Source: Clostridia bacterium | GTDB lineage: Bacteria > Bacillota > Clostridia > Christensenellales > Borkfalkiaceae | Assembly (NCBI GenBank): GCA_900767885.1 | Contig: CAAGAU010000014.1 | Location: 1 to 64,000, forward strand | Length of the DNA: 64,000 nucleotides | Direction: 5' to 3' | Part shown: one piece after another, positions 17,329 to 25,343 of the stretch | Numbering within the stretch: position 1 is the first letter of the stretch | Layout: each line of letters opens with the position of its first letter | Program-made: the position numbers and the translations under genes | Notes under the pieces: generated by a model | What the model was told of the DNA's origin: nothing | The model's database searches: none | Seen by the model: the letters and a program-made list of their open reading frames with translations, nothing else

Positions 17329-20141
17329 ACGTCTCCGAATTTTTCTATGAATTCGTCCATAGTCATTGTTACTTGTTTTTGTTTGCCGGCCTGAGTTGTT
17401 ACGACGTAACCTTCTTCCGTCATCCAATCTACTATTTTAGCCGCTTTGGGATAACCAAAAGACAGTTTACGTTGTAGTAACGAGATAGAAATGGTACCGA
17501 CCTGAACCGCAACTTTAAGCGCGCGGATGTAATCTTCGGAAACCATTCCTTCGGCAGAACCGCCCGTCGCGCCGCCTTTACCGTTGACGCTTTCGACCTG
17601 CGGCGAACTGTCTTTTATAATCGTACGTAAAGCCGCGTCGTTAAAATAACTGCGGTTGTGGTCTTTGATATACTTGACCACGTTCTTAATTTCCTCGGTA
17701 CTTATAAACGCACCTTGCGCACGTTCCACGTTTGTCATCGTGCTTGTCTTATACAAAAGATCGCCCGCGCCGAGCAATTTTTCTGCGCCCGCCTCGCCGA
17801 GTATTGTGGTCGAATCTATTGCGTTGGACATTTTAAACGCCATACGCGACGTAAAGTTGGTTTTTATCGAGCCTTCGATTATCTTTACGTCGGGACGTTG
17901 AGTTGCAAGAATAAGGTACATTCCCGCCGCTCTCGCCTTTTGTGCGATACGCGCGATTTTTTCTTCTATATTCTTCTTCTCAACGCTCATCAGATCCGCA
18001 AATTCGTCGATTATTATAACTATTCGCGGCATTTTCCTCTCTCTGCGAGGATCTATCTGGTCATTATACTCGTCGATATTCCTTACTACCGCGTTTTTGA
18101 GTTTGGTGTACCTGTCCTCCATTTCCTTTACCGCCCAGTTGAGCATAGCAACCGTTTTGGGCGCGTCGCAAAGTATTTCGTCAAAGTACATATGCGGTAT
18201 ACCGTCGAAAATCGTAAACTCAACCTGTTTGGGATCAACGATTATAAAACGCAATTCCTGCGGGCTATACTTATACATAAGGCTGACGAGGAGCGAGTTA
18301 AGCCCCACGCTCTTACCCGTACCGGTAGAACCCGCTATCAGCAAGTGCGGCATCTTGGTTATATCCGCAACTACGGGATTACCTACTATATCCTTACCTA
18401 TCGCAAAGGTTAAAGACGAACTTTTAGCCTTTACGAACACTTCGCTTTCGAGTACGTCCCTGAGTCCGACGGTACTTTTTACGTCGTTAGGCACTTCTAC
18501 GCCGATAAACGGAGTTTTCGGAATAGTGGCAAACCGAATTTCGCTTGCGGTTTCCAGCCTTAATTTCAAATCGTCGGCATACTTCATTATGTTTTTAATG
18601 GATACGTCGTCGGGAATAGCAAGGTCAAAACGCGTAATAGTTGGTCCGTGAACGATATTCACAACTCTCACGTTTACCCCGCCGAGAACTTTAAGCGTAT
18701 TCATTATTTTCGTTGCCTTTTCCTGCTTGAAATACTCGATTTTACCGTAATCTTCTACGCTCCTGTACTCTTTGAATAAATCGAGCGGAGGCGGATTATA
18801 TTTAAAATCAAGCGGCATGTCGTCGTAAGGATTGCCCTCTTCGGCATCGTTGTCGTCGCCACCCGGGGCGGACGGTTTTACCTTCGGGGTTTCTTTCGGC
18901 TCGGGTTTGATCGCTTCAGGCTTACGGACGAATTCACGCCGAGGTCTGAATAAATCTTCGGTAGACGACTTGCCGGGTCTTTCTTCGTGCGAATCCCCGA
19001 ATCCACCCGAAACGTCTACGATTTCGGAATCGGAAGCATTGACGTTTACATCGCTTAATATCTCCGATTCGATATCTCTTTCGATATCCGAACCATAAGA
19101 AGCCGAAACGTCGGGGTTCATCTTTTTAACCGCGTCTTTATAGTTTTCGGGAATATACACGTCTCCGATCGGCTCGTCTGTTTCTTCCGAAGGATACTCT
19201 GTTTTTTCGGTTCTCGGAGAAACGTCGCCGTACTGCGCCTTGTTATAGTCGCTGTAATCGCCTATCGTACTGTCCGGATTTATCCTGCGCGGCGTTTTTA
19301 CGTATTCGCTTTCGCCGTAACCGCGATTATATTCGTCGCTGTAAACCGCGGAAGCCGGCTTTTCTTCGGTATATCCGCTGCTCTTTCCTAAAATTTCTTC
19401 GCTGCGCTTGCGCGCGTTTATTGCCGAATAATCGCTCGCGGTTTTCAAATCGAAACGATTATCACCCACAACCAAAGAACGTCTTCTCGGTGCGGACGAC
19501 GCGTAAACGCCGCTATTTGCAGCGCCCGAAGACGTAGCGGAATTTCCGCCGATGTTTTGTTTATCGCCTGCCAACTTGGCGTTTTCGTCTGCGTTTGCTA
19601 CTTTTTTATCAGGGAATATGAGTTCTTTAAACGTCAGTAACAGACAAAGCAGTATAACCAGCACGCAAAAGATATACGCGCCTGCAACCGATAAGCAACT
19701 TTTCAGCGCGAACGCGATCAACCCGAAAATAACGCCGCCGTAAGTAGACGAACCGACGCCTTCTTCCGCCGCACGGTAGCAATGCGTCATATAGTCCTCG
19801 AAACCGTTAATCGTACCGCCGGTGGCAAGTTGTAATACAACAAACACGGCAACAACGAAAATACTCAGCGCAACCGCCTTCACCACGCCCTTACCGTGCA
19901 CCACTTTTTTACCGATTATCGCGCTTACGCCGATAAACAACCCGAACAACGTGAGCGGATAGCCGAAAAAGCCGACAACCCCGAGCATAAATTTTTGCAC
20001 GGAGCCGCCGAGCGGATAAAATACGGCGTCGCCCGTCGCCATACAAAAAAACAACACGGCGCAAGTAAGCGTCAGCACCATTCCGCCGAGTTCTCTGTTT
20101 ATAAACGAATCACCGCTGTGTTCCTTACGATTTTTTGCCAC
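17325..20141 (-). CDS. ftsK: DNA translocase FtsK/SpoIIIE
   Basis: The 938-residue protein pumps chromosomal DNA through the division septum. The first roughly 170 residues hold about four membrane helices. A long acidic, low-complexity cytoplasmic linker follows (about residues 175-440). The motor has Walker A AGSTGTGKSVGLNSLL and Walker B IVIIIDEFADLM. The C-terminal gamma DNA-reading domain is visible as GTISISLLQRKLSFGYPKAA. The start is GTG with AGGGA 6 bases ahead. It heads the operon that runs to recA. Confidence 0.96.
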   Translation of the reverse strand: MAKNRKEHSGDSFINRELGGMVLTLTCAVLFFCMATGDAVFYPLGGSVQKFMLGVVGFFGYPLTLFGLFIGVSAIIGKKVVHGKGVVKAVALSIFVVAVFVVLQLATGGTINGFEDYMTHCYRAAEEGVGSSTYGGVIFGLIAFALKSCLSVAGAYIFCVLVILLCLLLTFKELIFPDKKVANADENAKLAGDKQNIGGNSATSSGAANSGVYASSAPRRRSLVVGDNRFDLKTASDYSAINARKRSEEILGKSSGYTEEKPASAVYSDEYNRGYGESEYVKTPRRINPDSTIGDYSDYNKAQYGDVSPRTEKTEYPSEETDEPIGDVYIPENYKDAVKKMNPDVSASYGSDIERDIESEILSDVNVNASDSEIVDVSGGFGDSHEERPGKSSTEDLFRPRREFVRKPEAIKPEPKETPKVKPSAPGGDDNDAEEGNPYDDMPLDFKYNPPPLDLFKEYRSVEDYGKIEYFKQEKATKIMNTLKVLGGVNVRVVNIVHGPTITRFDLAIPDDVSIKNIMKYADDLKLRLETASEIRFATIPKTPFIGVEVPNDVKSTVGLRDVLESEVFVKAKSSSLTFAIGKDIVGNPVVADITKMPHLLIAGSTGTGKSVGLNSLLVSLMYKYSPQELRFIIVDPKQVEFTIFDGIPHMYFDEILCDAPKTVAMLNWAVKEMEDRYTKLKNAVVRNIDEYNDQIDPRRERKMPRIVIIIDEFADLMSVEKKNIEEKIARIAQKARAAGMYLILATQRPDVKIIEGSIKTNFTSRMAFKMSNAIDSTTILGEAGAEKLLGAGDLLYKTSTMTNVERAQGAFISTEEIKNVVKYIKDHNRSYFNDAALRTIIKDSSPQVESVNGKGGATGGSAEGMVSEDYIRALKVAVQVGTISISLLQRKLSFGYPKAAKIVDWMTEEGYVVTTQAGKQKQVTMTMDEFIEKFGDV

Positions 20142-20238
20142 TATATTCCCTGTCCGAATTGTGCGACTTTAAAATTAAAGTCGCTCTTTTTTCATTCTTT
20201 TTTAAGCTGCCCTTATAAACGGAACAAAACTTTATTAT

Positions 20239-20267
20239 ATGATACCATATTATCGTTTTTTTTTCAA
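20239..20267 (-). promoter_or_regulatory. Promoter of the ftsK-recA operon
   Basis: On the minus strand TTGAAA (20262-20267) is followed after 17 bases by TATCAT (20239-20244). A perfect TATAAT (20234-20239) overlaps its downstream edge but is at a poor distance. The resulting 5' leader is about 90 bases and contains the hairpin GCGACTTTAA/TTAAAGTCGC at 20163-20184. Confidence 0.6.
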
Positions 20268-20298
20268 GTTTTTTTAAAGCGATTTACGGCGAAAAAGC

Positions 20299-20332
20299 AA
20301 AAAAACGCCGCCCGGATAATTTTCGGGCGGCG
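20299..20332 (-). terminator. Rho-independent terminator of acpP
   Basis: Arms CGCCGCCCG and CGGGCGGCG (20306-20332) enclose a nine-base loop and are followed on the minus strand by seven U residues (20299-20305). It lies about 20 bases past the acpP stop codon. This is a textbook terminator that insulates acpP from ftsK. Confidence 0.92.
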
Positions 20333-20353
20333 AAAAACCGATTAACTTTTATT

Positions 20354-20581
20354 TTATTTGTCGATAAGCGCGACTATATCCGAAACAGTCCTTAAATTAG
20401 ACGCCTCGTCCTCGCTGACGGTAATACCGAAATCGTCCTCGAGAGTCATAAGCATCTGCACCACGTCGAGAGAATCCGCTCCGAGATCCTTGATTACGTC
20501 GCTTTCGAGCGAAATTCTGTTGCTGTCTACGTTAAGTTGCTCGCTTAACATCGACACTACTTTTGAATACGTTTCATCCAT
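20354..20581 (-). CDS. acpP: Acyl carrier protein
   Basis: The 75-residue acidic protein carries fatty acyl chains on a phosphopantetheine arm attached to the serine of the conserved GADSLD motif (about residue 35). It has the usual four-helix pattern and starts MDETYSKVVSMLSEQLN. A longer in-frame start at 20608 exists, but GGAGG lies 6 bases before the ATG at 20581 and gives the standard ACP length. It has its own promoter and terminator and no fatty-acid synthesis neighbours, which is unusual but not rare. Confidence 0.95.
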   Translation of the reverse strand: MDETYSKVVSMLSEQLNVDSNRISLESDVIKDLGADSLDVVQMLMTLEDDFGITVSEDEASNLRTVSDIVALIDK

Positions 20582-20656
20582 ACGCTTCCTCCGAATTATC
20601 GGGTCCACCCCGTTCTATTTATGCGTTTTAAGTAAACGCCTACTATAACCTTGATT

Positions 20657-20685
20657 ATTTTAGCAAATTTAAAAGAGTTTGTCAA
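20657..20685 (-). promoter_or_regulatory. Promoter of acpP
   Basis: On the minus strand a consensus TTGACA (20680-20685) and TAAAAT (20657-20662) are 17 bases apart. The -35 box overlaps the tex stop codon at 20682-20684. The predicted leader is about 70 bases. Confidence 0.85.
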
Positions 20686-22841
20686 CGTTTTTTTCGCATT
20701 GTTAAACTTATTCGGTTTTTCTTTAAGTCCACGCCGAGAACGCGTACTTTTACGGATTGCCCGACTTTGAATTTATCGGACGGATGACGAATAAAATCGT
20801 CGGAAAGTTCCGAGATATGCACTAACCCGTCCTGATGAACGCCGATATCGACAAAAACGCCGAAATCTATAACGTTTCTTACCGTTCCGCTTAACTCCAT
20901 GCCCTCTTTCAGATCTTTAATATCCATTACGTCGGTACGGAGTTCGGGTTGCGGAAGAGAATCTCGCACGTCCCTGCCCGGTTTAAGAAGTTCGCCTACG
21001 ACGTCGTTCATAGTCGGCACGCCCATACCGCATTCTTCCGCCGCTTTTACCTCGCCGTATTTTTTTATTTGAGACGGCAAAGCCGATAATTTCCGCTCGG
21101 CAACGTCCTCGTCTTTGTAACCGAAAAGTTTAAGCAATTTTTCGGTAGCCTCGTAAGACTCGGGGTGTACGGCGGTATTATCGAGGATATTCGCGCCGTC
21201 GCGGATACGCAAAAATCCCGCGCACTGCTCATAAGCCTTTGCCCCGAGTTTGGAAACTTTCAATAATTCTCTTCTCGAGCGGAATTTTCCGTTTTCCTCT
21301 CTGTACGCAACTATATTATTCGCAATAGCCCCGTTTAAACCCGAAACGTGGGTTAAAAGCGCGCCGCTTGCGGTATTCAGATCTACGCCAACGCTGTTTA
21401 CGCAATCCTCTAAAACGCCGTCAAGAACCTCGTCGAGCCGTGCGGGCGGCATATCGTGCTGATACTGCCCTACGCCTATCGCTTTGGGGTCGATTTTTAT
21501 AAGTTCGGCAAGCGGATCCTGCAACCTTCTCGCTATTGATATAGCCGAGCGCAAAGTGAGGTCGTATTCGGGAAATTCTTTCGCCGCAAGCGGAGAACCC
21601 GAATAAACCGACGCGCCCGCCTCGTTTACGACGGCGTAAGCGACCTTTCCGCCGTAATCCTTAACGAGGTCGGCTACGAATATTTCGGATTCCTTCGACG
21701 CCGTTCCGTTACCTATCGAAATCACGTCTACCGAATACTTATCGATAAGTTTTTTAAGTTTGGCTTTTGCTTCTTCCTTTTTATTTTGCGGCGGAGTGGG
21801 ATAAACGACGGTAGTCGCAAGCACCTTGCCCGTACCGTCTACCACAGCGATTTTACAGCCCGTTCTGTACGCGGGGTCGAACCCCATAGTAACCTTATCT
21901 TTGACTGGAGGTTGCATCAAAAGCGGACGAAGGTTTACATCAAACATTTTTATTGCTTGCTCCTGTGCGTTTTCGGTTAAATAATTCCGTATTTCGCGCT
22001 CGATAGACGGCTGAATAAGCCTTTTATAAGAATCTTCCGTCGCGCGGCGCACGTTTTCGGTAGTTACGCTGCCCTCTTTAACAAACGCCGCCTCGCATAC
22101 GCGTACGGCAAAAGCCTCGTCTATCGCAACTTTGACTTTTAAATACCCTTCGCTTTCGCCGCGGTTTACCGCAAGAACCCTGTGCGGTTTGATTTCGGCA
22201 ACGCTCTCCGAATAATCGGCGTAAGTTTCGTACGTTTTCGCGCCGTTCTCTTCCGCCTTTGTAATTTTAGTGGAGATATCTGCGTTTTTAAGATAAATTC
22301 TGCGCAACTTTTTACGCAGTTCCGCATCGTCGGATATCCTCTCGGCGATTATATCTTCCGCTCCCTGCAAAGCCTCGCCAACGTTTGCGACGCCTTTCTC
22401 TTCGCTCAGGAAAGGTTTAGCCAAATCCTCCGCAGTACCCTCTTTAACGTCTTGCGCAATAATAATATCGGCAAGCGGTTCAAGCCCTTTTGCAATAGCG
22501 ACCGTTGCACGGGTTTTACGCTTTTGCTTGTACGGTCGATAAATATCCTCCACTTCGGTAAGCGTTTCGGCCGCGTCGATAGCCGCAGTTATTTCGTCGG
22601 TCATTTTGCCTTGCTCTTCTATCGCCGACCTCACCTCTTCTTTTCTCTTTTCGATGTTACGGAGATAATTGAGCCTGTCGGCAAGTTCGCGCAAGACCTG
22701 ATCGTCAATATGACCCGTCATTTCTTTTCTGTAACGAGCAATAAACGGTATCGTGTTACCCTCGTCCAAAAGCGCGACGATATTTTTCGCGTGATCGTCT
22801 TTAAGTTTGAATTCTTCGGTAATTCTTTTTAAAATATCCAT
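20682..22841 (-). CDS. tex: Tex-family transcription accessory protein
   Basis: The 719-residue cytoplasmic protein binds nucleic acid and affects transcription in the bacteria where it has been studied. The order is as in other Tex proteins: an N-terminal helical part (NTIPFIARYRKEMTG), a YqgF/RNase H-like core (MGFDPAYRTGCKIAVVDGTG), a helix-hairpin-helix region (LLTHVSGLNGAIANNIVAYR), and a C-terminal S1 domain (GTVRNVIDFGVFVDIGVHQD). The length is normal. It is the final gene of the glycogen transcription unit, one base after alkD. No separate promoter is obvious, so it may be read from glgB onward. Confidence 0.95.
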   Translation of the reverse strand: MDILKRITEEFKLKDDHAKNIVALLDEGNTIPFIARYRKEMTGHIDDQVLRELADRLNYLRNIEKRKEEVRSAIEEQGKMTDEITAAIDAAETLTEVEDIYRPYKQKRKTRATVAIAKGLEPLADIIIAQDVKEGTAEDLAKPFLSEEKGVANVGEALQGAEDIIAERISDDAELRKKLRRIYLKNADISTKITKAEENGAKTYETYADYSESVAEIKPHRVLAVNRGESEGYLKVKVAIDEAFAVRVCEAAFVKEGSVTTENVRRATEDSYKRLIQPSIEREIRNYLTENAQEQAIKMFDVNLRPLLMQPPVKDKVTMGFDPAYRTGCKIAVVDGTGKVLATTVVYPTPPQNKKEEAKAKLKKLIDKYSVDVISIGNGTASKESEIFVADLVKDYGGKVAYAVVNEAGASVYSGSPLAAKEFPEYDLTLRSAISIARRLQDPLAELIKIDPKAIGVGQYQHDMPPARLDEVLDGVLEDCVNSVGVDLNTASGALLTHVSGLNGAIANNIVAYREENGKFRSRRELLKVSKLGAKAYEQCAGFLRIRDGANILDNTAVHPESYEATEKLLKLFGYKDEDVAERKLSALPSQIKKYGEVKAAEECGMGVPTMNDVVGELLKPGRDVRDSLPQPELRTDVMDIKDLKEGMELSGTVRNVIDFGVFVDIGVHQDGLVHISELSDDFIRHPSDKFKVGQSVKVRVLGVDLKKNRISLTMRKKR

Positions 22842-22842
22842 T

Positions 22843-23526
22843 TCATTTTTTCCTTAAATATTTTTTTATTTCGATTTTATCCTGCGCGGCAACCCTGAAA
22901 CTGTCGCAGATTTTCTTTATTGCGGCGTTATGCGTAAACGCCGATAAATTATCGGTTTTCAAGTATTCTTCGGTTTCGGTTTTACGCTTGACGAATGCAA
23001 CGGATAAAAGCCAAGCGATCGCCATATCGTTATAATAACCTTTTTTATCAATTTTTTCAAGCGAATTTAAAATAAAATTTAATTCTTTTTCGATATAATA
23101 GTCCATAAGCGCGATTATTTTAAATCGCAGAAAAAACCCTTCAGCCTCGAAAAGACCGCATTTGATTAAATCGAAGAATGCGTCGTAATTACTTTTTACG
23201 CACTTAACGGAGGCAACGAAAGTATCTATATGCGCCCACGAGTCGGCATTGCTCAGATAGACGGGTAAGTAACGTTTGAATTCGCTAAACGACATACGGG
23301 CGATTAAAAGACCGTATACGAGCGTATCCTCGAAAAATTCAAATTTACACTCCGATAAATATTCTTTCGCTTTTTCGTCGTCCATCGCTTTTACTATTGC
23401 TTTTATAGTCGGCGTTCTCACCCCTATAAGCGGCTTACCCGCGTTGACTATTTTACTCGAAAAATCCTTAAACTTAGCGTCAGCCTCGGCGTTCAATGCG
23501 GCAATTACTCTTTCGTATTCGTTCAC
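22843..23526 (-). CDS. DNA alkylation repair enzyme, AlkD-like
   Basis: This protein of about 227 residues is built of HEAT-like helical repeats and is related to AlkD, which removes alkylated purines from DNA. Recognisable parts are PLIGVRTPTIKAIVKAM near the N-terminus and the all-helical pattern through the middle (YLPVYLSNADSWAHIDTF). An ATG at 23535 overlaps the amylase stop but is directly against the AAGGAG sequence. The GTG at 23526 stands 9 bases after it, so I prefer the GTG start. It lies between the amylase and tex genes, which suggests co-transcription with glycogen metabolism rather than a shared role. Confidence 0.8.
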   Translation of the reverse strand: MNEYERVIAALNAEADAKFKDFSSKIVNAGKPLIGVRTPTIKAIVKAMDDEKAKEYLSECKFEFFEDTLVYGLLIARMSFSEFKRYLPVYLSNADSWAHIDTFVASVKCVKSNYDAFFDLIKCGLFEAEGFFLRFKIIALMDYYIEKELNFILNSLEKIDKKGYYNDMAIAWLLSVAFVKRKTETEEYLKTDNLSAFTHNAAIKKICDSFRVAAQDKIEIKKYLRKK

Positions 23527-23531
23527 AGTAT

Positions 23532-25340
23532 TCATCTCCTTATTTTGTAAAACATTGTAAAATCATAGGATTTTAAAGTGATTTTATTAAGTTTTATGTC
23601 AGACATAATTTCGTCTGCACTTTCTTTTAAAGTAATCGTTACAGGTAACTCGCCGCAATTTACAACCGCAAGACAAACGCCGTTTTTGTCGCGCCGTTTA
23701 AAGTAAAACACACCGCCCTCGCCGCCTACGCCGAAAGTTTCGCCGCCGGACAAACAAGAGTGTTTATCCTTTATTTTACCCAACTTTTTATAAAATTCAA
23801 GCAAATCGTTGTCGGCGTTATTTTCATCGAAACACCTGCGGTTAAAAGGATCTTTGCCGCCCTGCATACCTATTTCGTCGCCGTAATACACGCACGGAAA
23901 ACCGTATAAAAAGTAACTTAAAAACGCCGCGACTTTTAATCGCTTTTTAGCGAGAGTATACTCTTCGTCGGTTAAAGCAATTTTCGATTGCTCTTCTCTC
24001 GTTTCGCCTAAAAGTCCGTTTTTACCAAAAACCGTAAGTATTCGCGGAGTATCGTGCGTGCCGAGAATATTCATAAGCATGCTCAGATTTTGCGCCGGGT
24101 AATGGTCTACCTGAGAAATTACGGTGCTTTTAAGTTGCTCGTTTTTACCCGTTAAAACGAAATTTATTATTGCGTTTTTTAACGGATAGTTCATTACACC
24201 GTCAAGTTCGCGCTCGGTAAAGTAAGTTTTTCTTTCACCGTAAGCGATTTTGTTGGTGGCATCCTCCCACACTTCACCTATAACGATATTGTTTTCGTTG
24301 CGTTTTTTTATTGCCGAATAAATATTTTTAACAAACCTGTCGGGCAACTCGTCAACAACGTCGAGTCTGAAACCGCCTACACCGAGAGACGAATATTTAT
24401 CTATAACCCCGCCATCGCCCGTAATAAAATTTTCAAATTCCCGGCAATCTTTTTTCACCGTCGGCAAAACGCTTATACCCCACCAACTTTCGTATTTATC
24501 GGGATAATCGATAAAAGTATACCAATTATAATAAGGCGAATTTTCAGATTGATATGCGCCGACCGACTTATAATTTCCGTACTTATTAAAATAGATGCTG
24601 TCGTCGCCCGTATGATTAAACACTCCGTCCAATATTACACATATTGTATACTTTTTAGCGTCTTGTATAAAATTGATTAGATCGTTTTCATCGCCAAGCA
24701 AAGGGTCGACAGTTAAATAATCGCCGGTATCGTAACGGTGATTGCTATACGCTTTAAAAATAGGATTTAAGTAAATATGCGTAACGCCGAGCGATTTTAA
24801 ATACGGTAATTTCCGCCTTATCCCTTCAAGGTTCCCGCCGAAAAAGTCGTTATTAAGAATTTTACCGTTTTTGTCAGGTAAATATTCGGGCATACCGCCC
24901 CAATCGGTTCTTAGTTTCTTTCCGTTTGCATCACCGTAACCTTCCGCACGAGCGAATCTATCAGGCATAATCTGATACATTATCGCTTTTTTAAGATTAC
25001 ACGAACTTTTTCGCTTTTTACACACGGACAATTGAAAAGGCACGACGTCGCTTTGTAAAATTGCTTTACAAAAACCGTCGTTGCCGTAATTCACGTTGTC
25101 TATTACAAAATAATACCATATCAAGCCGCTTTTTAAGTCCGAAAGCGATATAAAAAAGCCGTCTTCGCACTTTTCCATATCGTAGCCGCATTCGTATTCG
25201 CTGTCGTAACGCAAAATCAAGCGGCACGTTGTAGCGTCGCTTGATATTACGGTTATTTTCAGATCGTCGCCGACCGTTATCGCCCCGATAATGCTTTTAC
25301 AAGCTTTATCGAGCGAATTATAATAAATTTTAGTTGCCAT
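23532..25340 (-). CDS. Intracellular GH13 alpha-amylase family enzyme, neopullulanase/cyclomaltodextrinase type
   Basis: The 602-residue protein has an N-terminal beta domain of about 110 residues followed by a GH13 barrel. The family regions are visible as VILDGVFNHTGDD, GFRLDVVDEL (nucleophile aspartate), VIGEVWED (acid/base glutamate) and LGTHDTPRI. The domain layout suits the GH13_20 group, which hydrolyses cyclodextrins, pullulan and maltodextrins. There is no signal peptide, so it acts on cytoplasmic glucans, probably branched glycogen fragments left by phosphorylase. It starts 3 bases after the glgP stop. Confidence 0.9.
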   Translation of the reverse strand: MATKIYYNSLDKACKSIIGAITVGDDLKITVISSDATTCRLILRYDSEYECGYDMEKCEDGFFISLSDLKSGLIWYYFVIDNVNYGNDGFCKAILQSDVVPFQLSVCKKRKSSCNLKKAIMYQIMPDRFARAEGYGDANGKKLRTDWGGMPEYLPDKNGKILNNDFFGGNLEGIRRKLPYLKSLGVTHIYLNPIFKAYSNHRYDTGDYLTVDPLLGDENDLINFIQDAKKYTICVILDGVFNHTGDDSIYFNKYGNYKSVGAYQSENSPYYNWYTFIDYPDKYESWWGISVLPTVKKDCREFENFITGDGGVIDKYSSLGVGGFRLDVVDELPDRFVKNIYSAIKKRNENNIVIGEVWEDATNKIAYGERKTYFTERELDGVMNYPLKNAIINFVLTGKNEQLKSTVISQVDHYPAQNLSMLMNILGTHDTPRILTVFGKNGLLGETREEQSKIALTDEEYTLAKKRLKVAAFLSYFLYGFPCVYYGDEIGMQGGKDPFNRRCFDENNADNDLLEFYKKLGKIKDKHSCLSGGETFGVGGEGGVFYFKRRDKNGVCLAVVNCGELPVTITLKESADEIMSDIKLNKITLKSYDFTMFYKIRR

Positions 25341-25343
25341 TAC

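Noticed and set aside
20185..20210. Plus-strand terminator before ftsK
   Set aside because: The hairpin with TCTTTTTT looks like one, but no plus-strand gene precedes it, so it is reported only as a leader hairpin.
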